From a virus: a stretch of 20,225 bases of DNA. The position numbers and the translations under genes were made by a program. Positions 7,345 to 15,150 of this stretch are shown piece after piece; position 1 is the first letter of the stretch, and every line of letters starts with the position of its first letter. The notes beneath the pieces are model-generated. The model had not been told where the DNA came from. It did no database searches and saw only the letters and a program-made list of their open reading frames with translations. The DNA lies in IMG/VR virus record IMGVR_UViG_3300030102_001226, positions 1 to 20,225 of that record; one strand, given 5' to 3'.

Positions 7345-7360
7345 GATCAGCCTATTTGTA

Positions 7361-7591
7361 CTATGGTACGATTTTTACCGTCCCATTGTCGTTAAAAAGA
7401 GAGCCAGTTTCCAAGCCGGTTGCGCTTGTTGGCAGATTGGTCAGCGTAATTTTTGTACCTCGCAACTCTCCGGGATTTCTTTCCTGTTGAATAAAAATTT
7501 CAAGCGCACGAAGTAAATCCTGCATATAGCGTTGAGAGTATTCTGCTGGCGGCTCCGGCAGTCTGGGCGGTGCTATCTGATTAGATGACAT
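7361..7591 (-). CDS. Small conserved phage structural protein (76 aa)
   Basis: This 76-residue protein overlaps the stop of the tail hub gene as TAATG. It begins with a Pro-rich leader (MSSNQIAPPRLPEPP), then a helix SQRYMQDLLRALEIFIQQE (residues 19-37), then a short strand region GTKITLTNLPTSATGLETG and FNDNGTVKIV. Proteins of this size with the ALEIF helix and a TNLPTS-type turn followed by GSLFND occur next to tail genes in marine phages and are often annotated only as structural. Coupling to the hub gene suggests a tail or neck component. No enzymatic motif is present. Confidence 0.75.
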   Translation of the reverse strand: MSSNQIAPPRLPEPPAEYSQRYMQDLLRALEIFIQQERNPGELRGTKITLTNLPTSATGLETGSLFNDNGTVKIVP

Positions 7592-9468
7592 TAGCGCCTA
7601 CCATCCTGCTGCATGTCCACTCGCGGGCTTCCCAGCTTCCATTTAGATCCCAAAGCATCTGACTCTATACGCATAGCAAAAGATCTGCCCCTAGTTCTTG
7701 TGTGCAACTGATTTGTAAATAGCTCCACGGGTGATGACTGCGTCCTTACTGCTGTGCCAGATGCCGTGTTGTCAAAACTACTGCCGGGGAAGTTCCTAGA
7801 CTTCAATGTAAATGTAGCTTGAGGCGTGCTGAGATTTGTTGACCCAGTAAACGTCAGATCGGGTATCACCCTTTTGATGTATGTAAATCTGTCGCCATCA
7901 CCGATGTCCATAACGCCGGATTCGATAAACGAGTTCATAGAAGATCCGTCGTCGTCATATCCAAGCTCATGATTGTATAAATAAGAAGAGCTTGCAGCTA
8001 TTGGGTATGTGCGAACACCACGATCAATCCACGCTGTGCGAGACAATGACCCGAAGTACCAAATTTTTTCACCGTAATTATAGATTACATACTTATCGTT
8101 ATCTGTGCTGCTTGAGGATGGGTAAAACCAAAAAACCTCAGAGAACTCAGAGTTAACCCCAGACACAACTTTGTCAGCTTGCTCTAGATTAAAATCAAGA
8201 AACACCTTGTCCTTGACAGTGCATGGGAGTTGTTCCGTTTGACCGGCATACACATAGAAATTGTCAATTCCCATCCAATACACAACATCCTCTGTAGCCG
8301 CTGCCGCATTCGGACCCATGATTGTAATATTAGAGGCAAGCTGTTGCAGTCCAAATGTAAATGGAGGGCCTATAAATCTCATGGAATTGAGAGCGGTGTC
8401 TGTCCACACAAGTATCTCGCGCTTTGTTTCTACGGCCTGAATAAAGCGAGAGCCAGAGCCAAGCCTTAGATCACCGGCTGTGTTTGTGCTTGTCGGGAAC
8501 CAATCTATTGGATTTTCTTGCGACGAAAACCTAATTAACAGTGGGTCTTGTATGCCATCCCCCTGATTTGCGCTTGAACTAGCGCCAAGGCCATCACACC
8601 CAAATGCGATAACATGTCTGTCTTGATCTGAAACCAAAACCTGTTTGGCGACTTGGGGGACGCTAGTTTTTGTGCCAGATATAGTCGATAGCTCTACGGC
8701 CCTCGTAGACAGGTTGTTTGTTCTGTCCCAATAATAAATGTTTGAATCACGAGGATTGATAATTAAATCCTCGCCGAAATTATCGTGTGACCAAAGCCGG
8801 ATTTGATTTGTGGTTGTGAGGCCGCCAGAAGCCGCATCGCCCCAGCCGTCTCTGCCCCAAGTGCCTGCGCCCCATCCTGTGCCGCCCACAGAAGTGTCCA
8901 GACCGACGTTGATCTGATATGCACCAACCGTGCTGCCGCCACCGTTGCCTGAGTCAGATGAATTAGCGGTAGCGCCCACGACGATTGTATATGTGTTTGC
9001 GTCAGTCACACTTACAACTTGATGTTCCGCGTTCAACACAGCCGCTGTAATGTTGCCGCCAAGAGATGCCGCGCCAGAAAAGGTGACGAAGTCATTTTCA
9101 AACGCGCCATGCGAGGCGTCAGTCACTGTTATAGTGGTGCTGCCGTTTGAAGCGGCGAAAGTTACATCACCGGCACCCGTCGTCAGGCGAATGGGCGTGA
9201 TGTCATTCATCCCGCCGCCCTCTTCGATGTAGTATTTTAGATGTGTCCCAATGCCCAGATAGTTAGAACCGTCAAGTGCAATCCAGTTATGCAACGCACG
9301 GGCGGAACCAAGATAGGTATTCGCGGTGTACTTTTCCCAACCGCCCAACTTTTCTGGATACCCAAAACGAAAGCGAATCTTGTCGCAGTCACGCCAACCA
9401 CCTTCGTTGGAGTACGAGGTGATTTCTTGGTTTACACCGGGTTTAAATTGTAACTTCATTAGGGGCAT
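7591..9468 (-). CDS. Tail hub / packaged-DNA stabilisation protein (P22 gp10-like)
   Basis: This 625-residue virion protein should close the portal channel and connect it to the tail. The start at 9468 is 4 bp after the previous stop; an in-frame ATG at codon 4 has a poorer site. Residues 7-46 carry the N-terminal motif FKPGVNQEITSYSNEGGW and IRFRFGYPEKLGGW. Residues 95-180 are an inserted beta-rich module (ITVTDASHGA; VTDANTYTI). From residue 220 on there is a blade-like pattern as in P22 gp10: LRLGSGSRFIQAVETKREIL, then a phrase about the initial state, ATEDVVYWMGIDNFYVYAG, and a closing RGRSFAMRIE followed by GSPRVDMQQDGRR. The similarity to gp10 is in layout and short motifs, not high identity. 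Clear alternative: a generic stopper/adaptor protein. Confidence 0.8.
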   Translation of the reverse strand: MPLMKLQFKPGVNQEITSYSNEGGWRDCDKIRFRFGYPEKLGGWEKYTANTYLGSARALHNWIALDGSNYLGIGTHLKYYIEEGGGMNDITPIRLTTGAGDVTFAASNGSTTITVTDASHGAFENDFVTFSGAASLGGNITAAVLNAEHQVVSVTDANTYTIVVGATANSSDSGNGGGSTVGAYQINVGLDTSVGGTGWGAGTWGRDGWGDAASGGLTTTNQIRLWSHDNFGEDLIINPRDSNIYYWDRTNNLSTRAVELSTISGTKTSVPQVAKQVLVSDQDRHVIAFGCDGLGASSSANQGDGIQDPLLIRFSSQENPIDWFPTSTNTAGDLRLGSGSRFIQAVETKREILVWTDTALNSMRFIGPPFTFGLQQLASNITIMGPNAAAATEDVVYWMGIDNFYVYAGQTEQLPCTVKDKVFLDFNLEQADKVVSGVNSEFSEVFWFYPSSSSTDNDKYVIYNYGEKIWYFGSLSRTAWIDRGVRTYPIAASSSYLYNHELGYDDDGSSMNSFIESGVMDIGDGDRFTYIKRVIPDLTFTGSTNLSTPQATFTLKSRNFPGSSFDNTASGTAVRTQSSPVELFTNQLHTRTRGRSFAMRIESDALGSKWKLGSPRVDMQQDGRR

Positions 9469-9472
9469 GTGA

Positions 9473-10915
9473 TTAGCCTACAGGAGTGCCGGGTGCGTTA
9501 AAAATGTTAAAGTTTGCAGCGTTACCAGAGCCAATCGACGTAGGCACGTTGGTGTTACAGTTGCCACTAGAGGTATCAAAGTACACGGCCCATGAAGGAT
9601 TGGTAGATGTTGAGGTCGTATTTACATCTCGCGTGGCTCCCGCAGCCATAACTGCCGCACCGCCTGTGGTGCTGCTGCCTAGCGTGTAAGACTTGCTGCC
9701 ACTACTGTTGGTAAACCGCGTTGTGTACTGTGCGGATCGTCTCGTGCTAAATATACCTCCGCCTTCTTCCCCACTGTTGGATAAGAGGTTAATCACCGCG
9801 CCAGCAGAAAGTGAACCGTTGTTGGTCCCACCTCCCGACGCCCCGTTTGCAGCCGGGCCGGTGTAATAACTTATGTTGACAGCAGCACCATTCCCCGAGA
9901 TATCGACGCCTGTCTGCGATATAGTGCTGCCGCCATTGACGTTGTGGGTGATAGTCACATAGCCGGTGCCGCCGTTAGCATCAAAAGTGTCACCGATTAT
10001 TTGTATAACCGCATCATCGGCTGTCACAGTGTATGCTTTTGGCAACACCGGGTTAGCCCCGGTCTGTCTGGCGGTGTTGCTGCCCAAAGCACCTGTGTAA
10101 TTTGGCCCAATAATTGTGACGTTGATGTCGCCAGCGGACCCCGCCCCTGCTCCGGTCACGTTGTCATACGCAAGAACCCAAGAATTGGAAGAGCCGCTGC
10201 TGGTGACGGTCTGACTCTCGCCCGGACTGTAAACTGTTTCTGATCCGGTTGAACCAGAGGTAAGAGTGTAGGTGTCACCAGTGGTGGTGTTGTTTGCAAA
10301 AACGACGTTATAGGCAGAAATTGAGCCTGAAGTCCCGCCATTAGTGTTGGCCGTGTACTGAATAGATGGCGAACCAGACCAAGCCCAGCTTTGTGATCGG
10401 TTGATCGTGCCACCACCACCGATTCCAGCAGAACATGTCCACACCAAAACATCGCCCGGAGCGCAGGATACAGACCAACTACCACCGCTGTTACCAAGGC
10501 TGACTACACCTGTACCATTCTTTGTTACAGTCAGCGCCTTGCCATCACAGTTACCAGAAAGCGTGGTCGAAGCGTTGAGGACACGCGCTGTCCATGTGCC
10601 TGTGCCAGAGCCAGCATTCTCACGGATTACGTTCCAGTTGCCGTTAGACTGCCCTCCAGAAAACCCTGAGTTGCCTTGCGTAATCGTTGTACTGAAGCTG
10701 GTGTAGCCGGTTGCAATGGTGCTTACCGTCACTCCAAAGTCGTCTACCGTCTGGCTGCTTGTGCCGGTGGTTGCAGTAGCAGAGCCAGCAAAAGAAGACG
10801 GCACGAGAGACCCGCCACGGTTGTATTCCGACAGGCTGGTAGGGGCGCTGCCGCCATAGAAGGCTTGTATTTCTCCGAGGGAGATTGCGTTTCCTGAACC
10901 GCCGTTAACAGCCAT
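9473..10915 (-). CDS. Gly/Ser/Thr-rich fibre protein with phage ISLGEI / SLSEY head
   Basis: This 480-residue protein starts with the widespread phage motif ISLGEIQAFYGG and SLSEYNRGG (residues 11-35), seen at the start of many marine phage tail or fibre proteins and thought to be an attachment head. The rest is beta-rich with abundant Gly, Ser, Thr and Asn and almost no Lys or hydrophobic core helices. Two tandemly related segments stand out: about 200-273 (TYTLTSGSTGSETVYSPGE, SWVLAYD) and about 397-477 (SYTLGSSTTGGAAVMAAGA, SWAVYFD). Cysteines at 123, 151, 161 and 453 are noteworthy in a fibre. A strong AGGAGG site lies 5 bp before the ATG. It is followed directly by the hub gene, so a tail-tip or fibre role is likely. 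Confidence 0.75.
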   Translation of the reverse strand: MAVNGGSGNAISLGEIQAFYGGSAPTSLSEYNRGGSLVPSSFAGSATATTGTSSQTVDDFGVTVSTIATGYTSFSTTITQGNSGFSGGQSNGNWNVIRENAGSGTGTWTARVLNASTTLSGNCDGKALTVTKNGTGVVSLGNSGGSWSVSCAPGDVLVWTCSAGIGGGGTINRSQSWAWSGSPSIQYTANTNGGTSGSISAYNVVFANNTTTGDTYTLTSGSTGSETVYSPGESQTVTSSGSSNSWVLAYDNVTGAGAGSAGDINVTIIGPNYTGALGSNTARQTGANPVLPKAYTVTADDAVIQIIGDTFDANGGTGYVTITHNVNGGSTISQTGVDISGNGAAVNISYYTGPAANGASGGGTNNGSLSAGAVINLLSNSGEEGGGIFSTRRSAQYTTRFTNSSGSKSYTLGSSTTGGAAVMAAGATRDVNTTSTSTNPSWAVYFDTSSGNCNTNVPTSIGSGNAANFNIFNAPGTPVG

Positions 10916-10920
10916 CTGTG

Positions 10921-10926
10921 CCTCCT
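10921..10926 (-). promoter_or_regulatory. Strong Shine-Dalgarno site of the 480-residue fibre gene
   Basis: AGGAGG on the minus strand, 5 bases before the ATG at 10915. It sets the start, and is one of the few strong ribosome sites in the array. Confidence 0.85.
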
Positions 10927-10927
10927 G

Positions 10928-11689
10928 TTAAATGGTGCCAAACGCAGTTACATCGCCCGTGACTTTAAGATTACCGCCAGTATCAAGCTCCATCTTGGCA
11001 GTGCCAGAATAACTGATGATTAACTTGTTGGAGGATACGGTAAACGTCCAATCGTTGGACGAATTGTCCAGAGTAAACTGACCACCCTGCACTGTGCCGG
11101 TGCTGGTGATGTTGTTTGCACCAGTGCTTACAGCGCCAGAAGCAGTGATAGCTCCTGATGAAATAGCCCCAGTGATTGTGAGGCTGCCGGTGGTGTTGAT
11201 GTCTCCGGTGCCTGTAATGTCATTAGAATTAAGATCTAAGTTCCCGCCCAACTGAGGGGATGTATCTCCTACAACATCTGATGGAAGCTGACGCACCTGT
11301 GCGCCAGCACCTGCACCATCGGCGTAGATCCAAGCTGCCGCTCCCGCTGCAATAGTGATGTTGCCGCCGGAGCCTTGTGTAAAGATCACGCTCTGGCTAG
11401 TGGTGTTATTAACAAGATACAGCTTGTCCTGATCATTCGGGCTGATCGTAACGGTATTTGTGCCAGACGGAGAACCCGCGAGGATGAGAACTTTGTAGTG
11501 GCCGTCGGACAGGGAGCCATCACTGGTGGACAGCGTGTGCGTTGTGCCAGACAGCGTAATCGTACCAACGCCATTCAGGACGCGGTCGATAATATCAAAG
11601 TTCGTGTTTGTGGTCGTGCCCCAAGTACCTGACTGTTCGCCAGAACCGGGCTTTTCTATCCCACTATTTGCTGTGTAAGTAGATGCCAT
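10928..11689 (-). CDS. Phage tail fibre protein with beta-repeat shaft
   Basis: This 253-residue protein begins MASTYTANSGIEKPGSGEQS, then GTWGTTTNTNFDIID, a common marine-phage fibre head. Residues 45-135 form a beta domain (VTISPNDQDKLYLVNNTTSQ) seen in many marine-phage fibres. Residues 145-205 contain the shaft GGNLDLNSNDITGTGDINTT then alternating ITG/ASG repeats. The C terminus (207-253) is a small beta cap. The GGNLDLNS block recurs in the 313-residue protein at 12762-13703. The start lies immediately after the TAA of the preceding gene. Role: fibre or fibre-base protein. Which part of the virion it joins cannot be seen. Confidence 0.8.
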   Translation of the reverse strand: MASTYTANSGIEKPGSGEQSGTWGTTTNTNFDIIDRVLNGVGTITLSGTTHTLSTSDGSLSDGHYKVLILAGSPSGTNTVTISPNDQDKLYLVNNTTSQSVIFTQGSGGNITIAAGAAAWIYADGAGAGAQVRQLPSDVVGDTSPQLGGNLDLNSNDITGTGDINTTGSLTITGAISSGAITASGAVSTGANNITSTGTVQGGQFTLDNSSNDWTFTVSSNKLIISYSGTAKMELDTGGNLKVTGDVTAFGTI

Positions 11690-12406
11690 TTACTTCACCA
11701 TTTCTGTCCATGTCTCAACTGTACCACTTGTTGACACTTCTGACCATGTGTCTCCCGTGTGTGTTATTTCTGACCAAGACTCCTGATTTGTACCCGCGTC
11801 TAAATTCTCCCATAGCAACGCGCCAAGAGTTGATTGATCGAAGCTGAAGACGATATCTGCATCGCCGGACAAGATAGCGATGGGTGCTGTGGTTTGCAGG
11901 AACGTGCTGTCTACAGACAAAGCCGTTTCACGCACACGATTAGCCAGCGTGGTTTGTATTGTATCGCCGATCTGTGTGGATAGACCTTTAGCGATTAAGT
12001 TTCCTGTGCTGGTTTGCGTGAAGTTGCCAGACTGCTCGGACACACCAGATGCCGTAAAGTTCTGTGTCGTTGTCTGCGTAAAGTTAGCCGACTGCTCCGA
12101 TACGCCAGATGCTACCAACAGCGCCGTCGAAGTCTGGTCAAACTGTGCGATCATGTCAGCGTCAGTCTGACGTATGCGGTTAGCAGCAGAAGACTGCAAA
12201 AAGTTGGCATCCATAGTTAGGATGCCAGCCGCCGTGCCAGCCGCAAATGCAGAGAACTCCGAGTTGCCGATGATGTCGAGAGATGCCGGTGAGATAAAGT
12301 TCTGTTCTGTTGTCTGCGTGAAGTTTGCGCTCACGGATTCAGTGCCGAACAACAGGATACCCTGATCAGCTATCGCTCTTTCTGATATGCCGTGAACGCC
12401 GAACAT
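11690..12406 (-). CDS. 20-residue-repeat protein, probable fibre or shaft
   Basis: This 238-residue protein overlaps the preceding stop as TAATG. It starts MFGVHGISERAIADQ, a start seen in phage tail-associated proteins. From residue 28 to about 196 it is built of strict 20-residue units with the pattern N-F-T-Q-T-T: Gln is at residues 31, 71, 91, 111, 131, 151, 171 and 191, with the unit at 48-67 degenerate. The two central units, both with ASGVSEQS and NFTQT, are nearly identical. The C terminus repeats a short Trp motif three times: SWSEI, TWSEV, TWTEM (residues 210-236). A regular spacing like this suggests a solenoid or triple-stranded fibrous shaft. No enzymatic motif. Function is inferred from the fibre neighbourhood. 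Confidence 0.75.
   Translation of the reverse strand: MFGVHGISERAIADQGILLFGTESVSANFTQTTEQNFISPASLDIIGNSEFSAFAAGTAAGILTMDANFLQSSAANRIRQTDADMIAQFDQTSTALLVASGVSEQSANFTQTTTQNFTASGVSEQSGNFTQTSTGNLIAKGLSTQIGDTIQTTLANRVRETALSVDSTFLQTTAPIAILSGDADIVFSFDQSTLGALLWENLDAGTNQESWSEITHTGDTWSEVSTSGTVETWTEMVK
11881..12180. repeat. 60-bp tandem repeat array
   Basis: DNA units of 60 bp follow one another in register; for example 12001-12060 and 12061-12120 share ACTGCTC, CCAGATG and TCTGCGT/TTTGCGT blocks at the same offsets. The repeat encodes the 20-residue units of the gene at 11690-12406, and weaker copies extend to about 11830 and 12340. Period conservation at DNA level with much base divergence suggests an old expansion. 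Confidence 0.75.
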
Positions 12407-12759
12407 TAGGGCTTACTCGGCCATACAACATCATCTAATGATGTGTAGGTATTTGTGATATCGCGCAGTGCTTGACGGTAGGGAAACCATGCATCTTTAA
12501 TCGACTGTGGCACATCTTCACCAGAGACCCAGTCAGACTCTTTTAGTTTTTTGTCCCTTTCATGCCGCAAGGCTTTCATGGGCATTTCGGCTTCAAGTTT
12601 TAACTTCTCCGCCTCAATCTCCTCTTCTGTAGGCACTGGCTCTGTGTTCACTTTATCCCACTGGATAGAGCCATCCTCAAAAAGTGTGTATTGAGAATTG
12701 GGGCGTAGCCGCTTTAGGGTTAACACTCTCTTATGAAAATTTTCAACTCGGTTAGACAT
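12406..12759 (-). CDS. Tail-assembly-chaperone-like protein, copy 2
   Basis: This 117-residue protein starts MSNRVENFHKRV; an in-frame ATG four codons upstream lies inside the preceding gene, so 12759 is chosen, 2 bp after its stop. Residues 9-36 have strand-forming sequence (NSQYTLFEDGS). A Glu/Lys-rich helix follows (EEEIEAEKLKLEAEMPMKAL, residues 45-64), then RHERDKKLKESDW. The C terminus holds YRQALRDITNTYTSLDD and VVWPSKP. That ending is the hallmark of Phage_tail_APC (PF16778)-type tail/fibre assembly chaperones. The same ending is in the gene at 13707-14096. It probably assists folding or attachment of a neighbouring fibre, most likely one of those on either side. Confidence 0.85.
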   Translation of the reverse strand: MSNRVENFHKRVLTLKRLRPNSQYTLFEDGSIQWDKVNTEPVPTEEEIEAEKLKLEAEMPMKALRHERDKKLKESDWVSGEDVPQSIKDAWFPYRQALRDITNTYTSLDDVVWPSKP

Positions 12760-12761
12760 TG

Positions 12762-13703
12762 TTAATCCCAAGCTATCTCTTGTATTACGAGTGTAGATTT
12801 AGCTGTCGTGTTGTTATACGAACTTGCAGTGTCACGCGACTGACCAATGTTAAGGCTAAATCCGTTTATGTTTTCTGCGGAACAGATAACCCTTATCCTA
12901 ACCTCTGATGTAGTGTTTGGATGCCAAATAACTGAAGTACCCGCGCCAACCTGCTGGTCTGGTTCGCTAATAGCGCGCACAATACTAAAATCACCCATAG
13001 CCATACCGCTGTTGTACTGACCATTTAAGTTGGTATTTCTGGTCCAACTGCCCGAGCCTATTTTGTATTCAAGCCATGCATGTGCGTCGTCGCCAGCGGC
13101 ACCATACACGTTAGAAATGACCAACATACGACTATTACTTCGTGTCGGCGTAAGTGCTGCTTCTAAGGCAGTAAACCCTGATTGAGAGGTCGTTTGAGTG
13201 ATGGCGTCAGTGGTATCAAAGGCAGTTTGCACTACAGCGCCTTTAGAGACACTGGTGAGTACCCGCCCCCAGTCGTGCCAACCGGAAGTACCCTGCTTAA
13301 CGCGGTAATGCATACCGCCAGCGCCGGGGCTGTTAGTGTCCCCAAAATACAACTGTGCCGCGCGTTCATCTGTGGCGTTGTCGGCTCCACCGTCCAAAAA
13401 CCTAGTGGACAAATACATGTAAACGCCGTTATTTGAAAAGCCGCCATTGTTGCTCGTTGCGCCGCCCCCTGCATAATATCCAAAAGCATTTGGCGTGGTG
13501 CTATTCCAGTCGCCCGTCGTAGATAACTCGGTTCCTTTTGCTAAAGGCACAACATTACGGCCATCGGCAGAAAGATTTCCAGTGATGGTCGCGTTACCTG
13601 TAGTGTTTATATTGCCCGTGCCGGTAATGTCCTGAGAGTTCAAATCAAGATTACCACCCAATGTCGGAGTGGTATAATTGGCTATGTCTCTTGCTCTACT
13701 CAT
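12762..13703 (-). CDS. Modular tail fibre, 313 aa
   Basis: Residues 1-45 are an anchor with GGNLDLNSQDITGTGNINTT, shared with the gene at 10928-11689. Residues 46-60 are a linker. Residues 63-150 form a typical receptor-binding-like module with GYYAGGG, GGMHYRVKQGTSGWHDWG: the aromatic W-H-D-W-G end is common in phage fibre C-terminal segments. Residues 155-313 form a jelly-roll-like head, SRMLVISNVYG, SVIWHPNTTSEVRIRVIC, ending QEIAWD. The ...EIA tail is shared with the genes at 14650-15147 and 14096-14653. It is bracketed by two paralogous chaperone-like genes, 3 bp after one and 2 bp before the other. Receptor binding is inferred. Confidence 0.8.
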   Translation of the reverse strand: MSRARDIANYTTPTLGGNLDLNSQDITGTGNINTTGNATITGNLSADGRNVVPLAKGTELSTTGDWNSTTPNAFGYYAGGGATSNNGGFSNNGVYMYLSTRFLDGGADNATDERAAQLYFGDTNSPGAGGMHYRVKQGTSGWHDWGRVLTSVSKGAVVQTAFDTTDAITQTTSQSGFTALEAALTPTRSNSRMLVISNVYGAAGDDAHAWLEYKIGSGSWTRNTNLNGQYNSGMAMGDFSIVRAISEPDQQVGAGTSVIWHPNTTSEVRIRVICSAENINGFSLNIGQSRDTASSYNNTTAKSTLVIQEIAWD

Positions 13704-13706
13704 CGC

Positions 13707-14096
13707 TTACTCCGGCTTCACAGGCCACACCACATCATCAAGACTGCTGTAGCTTTTGGTTATGTCACGCAGCGCCTGACGGTAGTCCCACTGCGCCTGT
13801 GACATGGTTAGATCCGCTAAGGCCCACCAATCTGTCTCGGCAATACGGCGATTCCGCTCTTCGCGCAACAGCTTCATAGGCTCGGCAGCATCAAGCTCGG
13901 CCTTCTTCGCAGATACCGTGGTCCACGATACACCCCAGTTGTCGGGGTTGTCAGACTCAATAGCGGTGCCATTGTCGTCCGCGCCGATGATCCGGCGGAA
14001 CATGGCATTGAACTCGTCCTCTGTGGTCGGGTCACCGCGCATCACCCACTGTTCGTCAGGGATGAGGGCTGTGATTGCGTCTGCTACTGTTGCCAT
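13707..14096 (-). CDS. Tail-assembly-chaperone-like protein, copy 1
   Basis: This 129-residue protein starts MATVADAITALIPDEQW at 14096, where ATG overlaps the preceding stop as TAATG; a longer frame from 14114 lies inside the previous gene. Residues 1-24 are followed by DPTTEDEFNAMFRRI (25-39), a negative spacer, then WGVSWTTVSAKKAELDAAEP (56-75) and a basic helix MKLLREERNRRIAETDWW. The end is YRQALRDITKSYSSLDD then VVWPVKPE, matching the Phage_tail_APC (PF16778)-type ending. It is paralogous to the gene at 12406-12759 in the C-terminal half, but its N-terminal half differs, so each may serve a different client. The adjacent fibres are the obvious candidates. Confidence 0.85.
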   Translation of the reverse strand: MATVADAITALIPDEQWVMRGDPTTEDEFNAMFRRIIGADDNGTAIESDNPDNWGVSWTTVSAKKAELDAAEPMKLLREERNRRIAETDWWALADLTMSQAQWDYRQALRDITKSYSSLDDVVWPVKPE

Positions 14097-14653
14097 TACT
14101 GTGCAATCTCCCAAACTGTCAGGGTTGTGGTGCCGTCGTGCTGAAACTTAACAACCTTGGTGGCGTTGTATGCTGCTATTTCACACTTCAACGTCATTTG
14201 AGTGGTTTGACCCGCAGTAAAAGAAAATTGACTAGACCACATACCATAAATGTCTGTATCGGAATCGCCCCCCGTAAATACAAATCCCACGGCGTTTCTG
14301 TTGCCTCCGTTAGTTATGAGATTTGTATTATCCTTGGTGAAGAATATATCCGCCCCACCACCAGCGGAGCCGTCAATGTAGAATTGACCAGCCCACTGCA
14401 TGAGTATTTTTGAGTCGCTAAATTTAGGCGTAATATTCACAGTGTTGACTTCGTAAGCATTGCTTAATCCACTAGAACTTACCGTAACCGCCGCAAGGTC
14501 GGCCCCGGACGTTGAGTTGCCCATTGTCTGAGTATGCACCTGACACTGAACTACAGAACCGGGAGAATGCACCTCACCAGACGAATTAATCGTCAACGCA
14601 GTGTTCCCGTTAGTCGGGTCTTGGATTTCGGAGACCTTCAGTATGCTGCTCAT
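14096..14653 (-). CDS. Receptor-head fibre protein, ...EIAQ type, 185 aa
   Basis: This 185-residue protein starts MSSILKVSEIQDPTNGNTAL (1-20), an anchor with an I-x-V-x-x-I and a TINSSGEVHSPG segment as in the other array members. Residues 34-182 form a beta-rich head: VVQCQVHTQT, SKILMQWAGQFYIDG, ADIFFTKDNTNLI, MWSSQFSFTAGQTTQMTLKC, and the end TTLTVWEIAQ. The last stretch matches the ends of the 165-residue neighbour (VVMEIAQ) and the 313-residue fibre. The start overlaps the upstream stop as ATGA, and the stop overlaps the chaperone start as TAATG. A receptor-binding head is inferred from domain layout and location. Confidence 0.8.
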   Translation of the reverse strand: MSSILKVSEIQDPTNGNTALTINSSGEVHSPGSVVQCQVHTQTMGNSTSGADLAAVTVSSSGLSNAYEVNTVNITPKFSDSKILMQWAGQFYIDGSAGGGADIFFTKDNTNLITNGGNRNAVGFVFTGGDSDTDIYGMWSSQFSFTAGQTTQMTLKCEIAAYNATKVVKFQHDGTTTLTVWEIAQ

Positions 14654-15147
14654 TGGGCAATCTCCATAACAACCATTCGAGTGTACGAGGGTGCGCTACC
14701 TGTTGTCCTTCCGAAGTAATGCGTATCGCCCCCTACCGTAGCAACTACCTGTATGACGTAAGTGTATGTCCCGACAGACTTTGCACCGCTAATATACAAG
14801 ACCGGGCTTACCTGCGAGAACTCCATTGATGTATGTGGGCCGGGGTGTTCATATCCAGCAACAATCCCGTCGCCCCCAGATTCATTCAGCCGTATGTAGT
14901 GACTGTTAGTCCAAGCGTTTCCATTTGGGTTATTGGAATAATTTGGAACGCAACCCTGAACCATGATTATGGAGTTTGCGTATTTTGTTGTAATCGCACA
15001 GGACAAGAGGTCTGTGTACGCAGAGGTGCTACTTACAGCGACCTGTGATGAGTTAGTAGCATGAACCACCTGAACAATATGCCCCGGAATCTGGATGCCG
15101 TTGCCGCTGGTCTTCTCGTTGATGGTGTCTACGAATAGTGTACTCAT
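14650..15147 (-). CDS. Receptor-head fibre protein, ...EIAQ type, 165 aa
   Basis: This 165-residue protein begins MSTLFVDTINEKTSGNGIQI, a short anchor with the F-V-D-T-I motif of the array, then PGHIVQVVHATN. The head has a cysteine-containing strand (LLSCAITTKYANSIIMVQG) and charged loops (HYIRLNESGGDGIVAGYEHP), with a conserved end, SYTRMVVMEIAQ. Same head class as the 185-residue and 313-residue neighbours, judged by the terminal EIA and the order of strands. It is 3 bp from the preceding gene and overlaps the next as ATGA. Probably a receptor-binding or fibre-tip protein; the receptor cannot be predicted. Confidence 0.78.
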   Translation of the reverse strand: MSTLFVDTINEKTSGNGIQIPGHIVQVVHATNSSQVAVSSTSAYTDLLSCAITTKYANSIIMVQGCVPNYSNNPNGNAWTNSHYIRLNESGGDGIVAGYEHPGPHTSMEFSQVSPVLYISGAKSVGTYTYVIQVVATVGGDTHYFGRTTGSAPSYTRMVVMEIAQ

Positions 15148-15150
15148 GTC

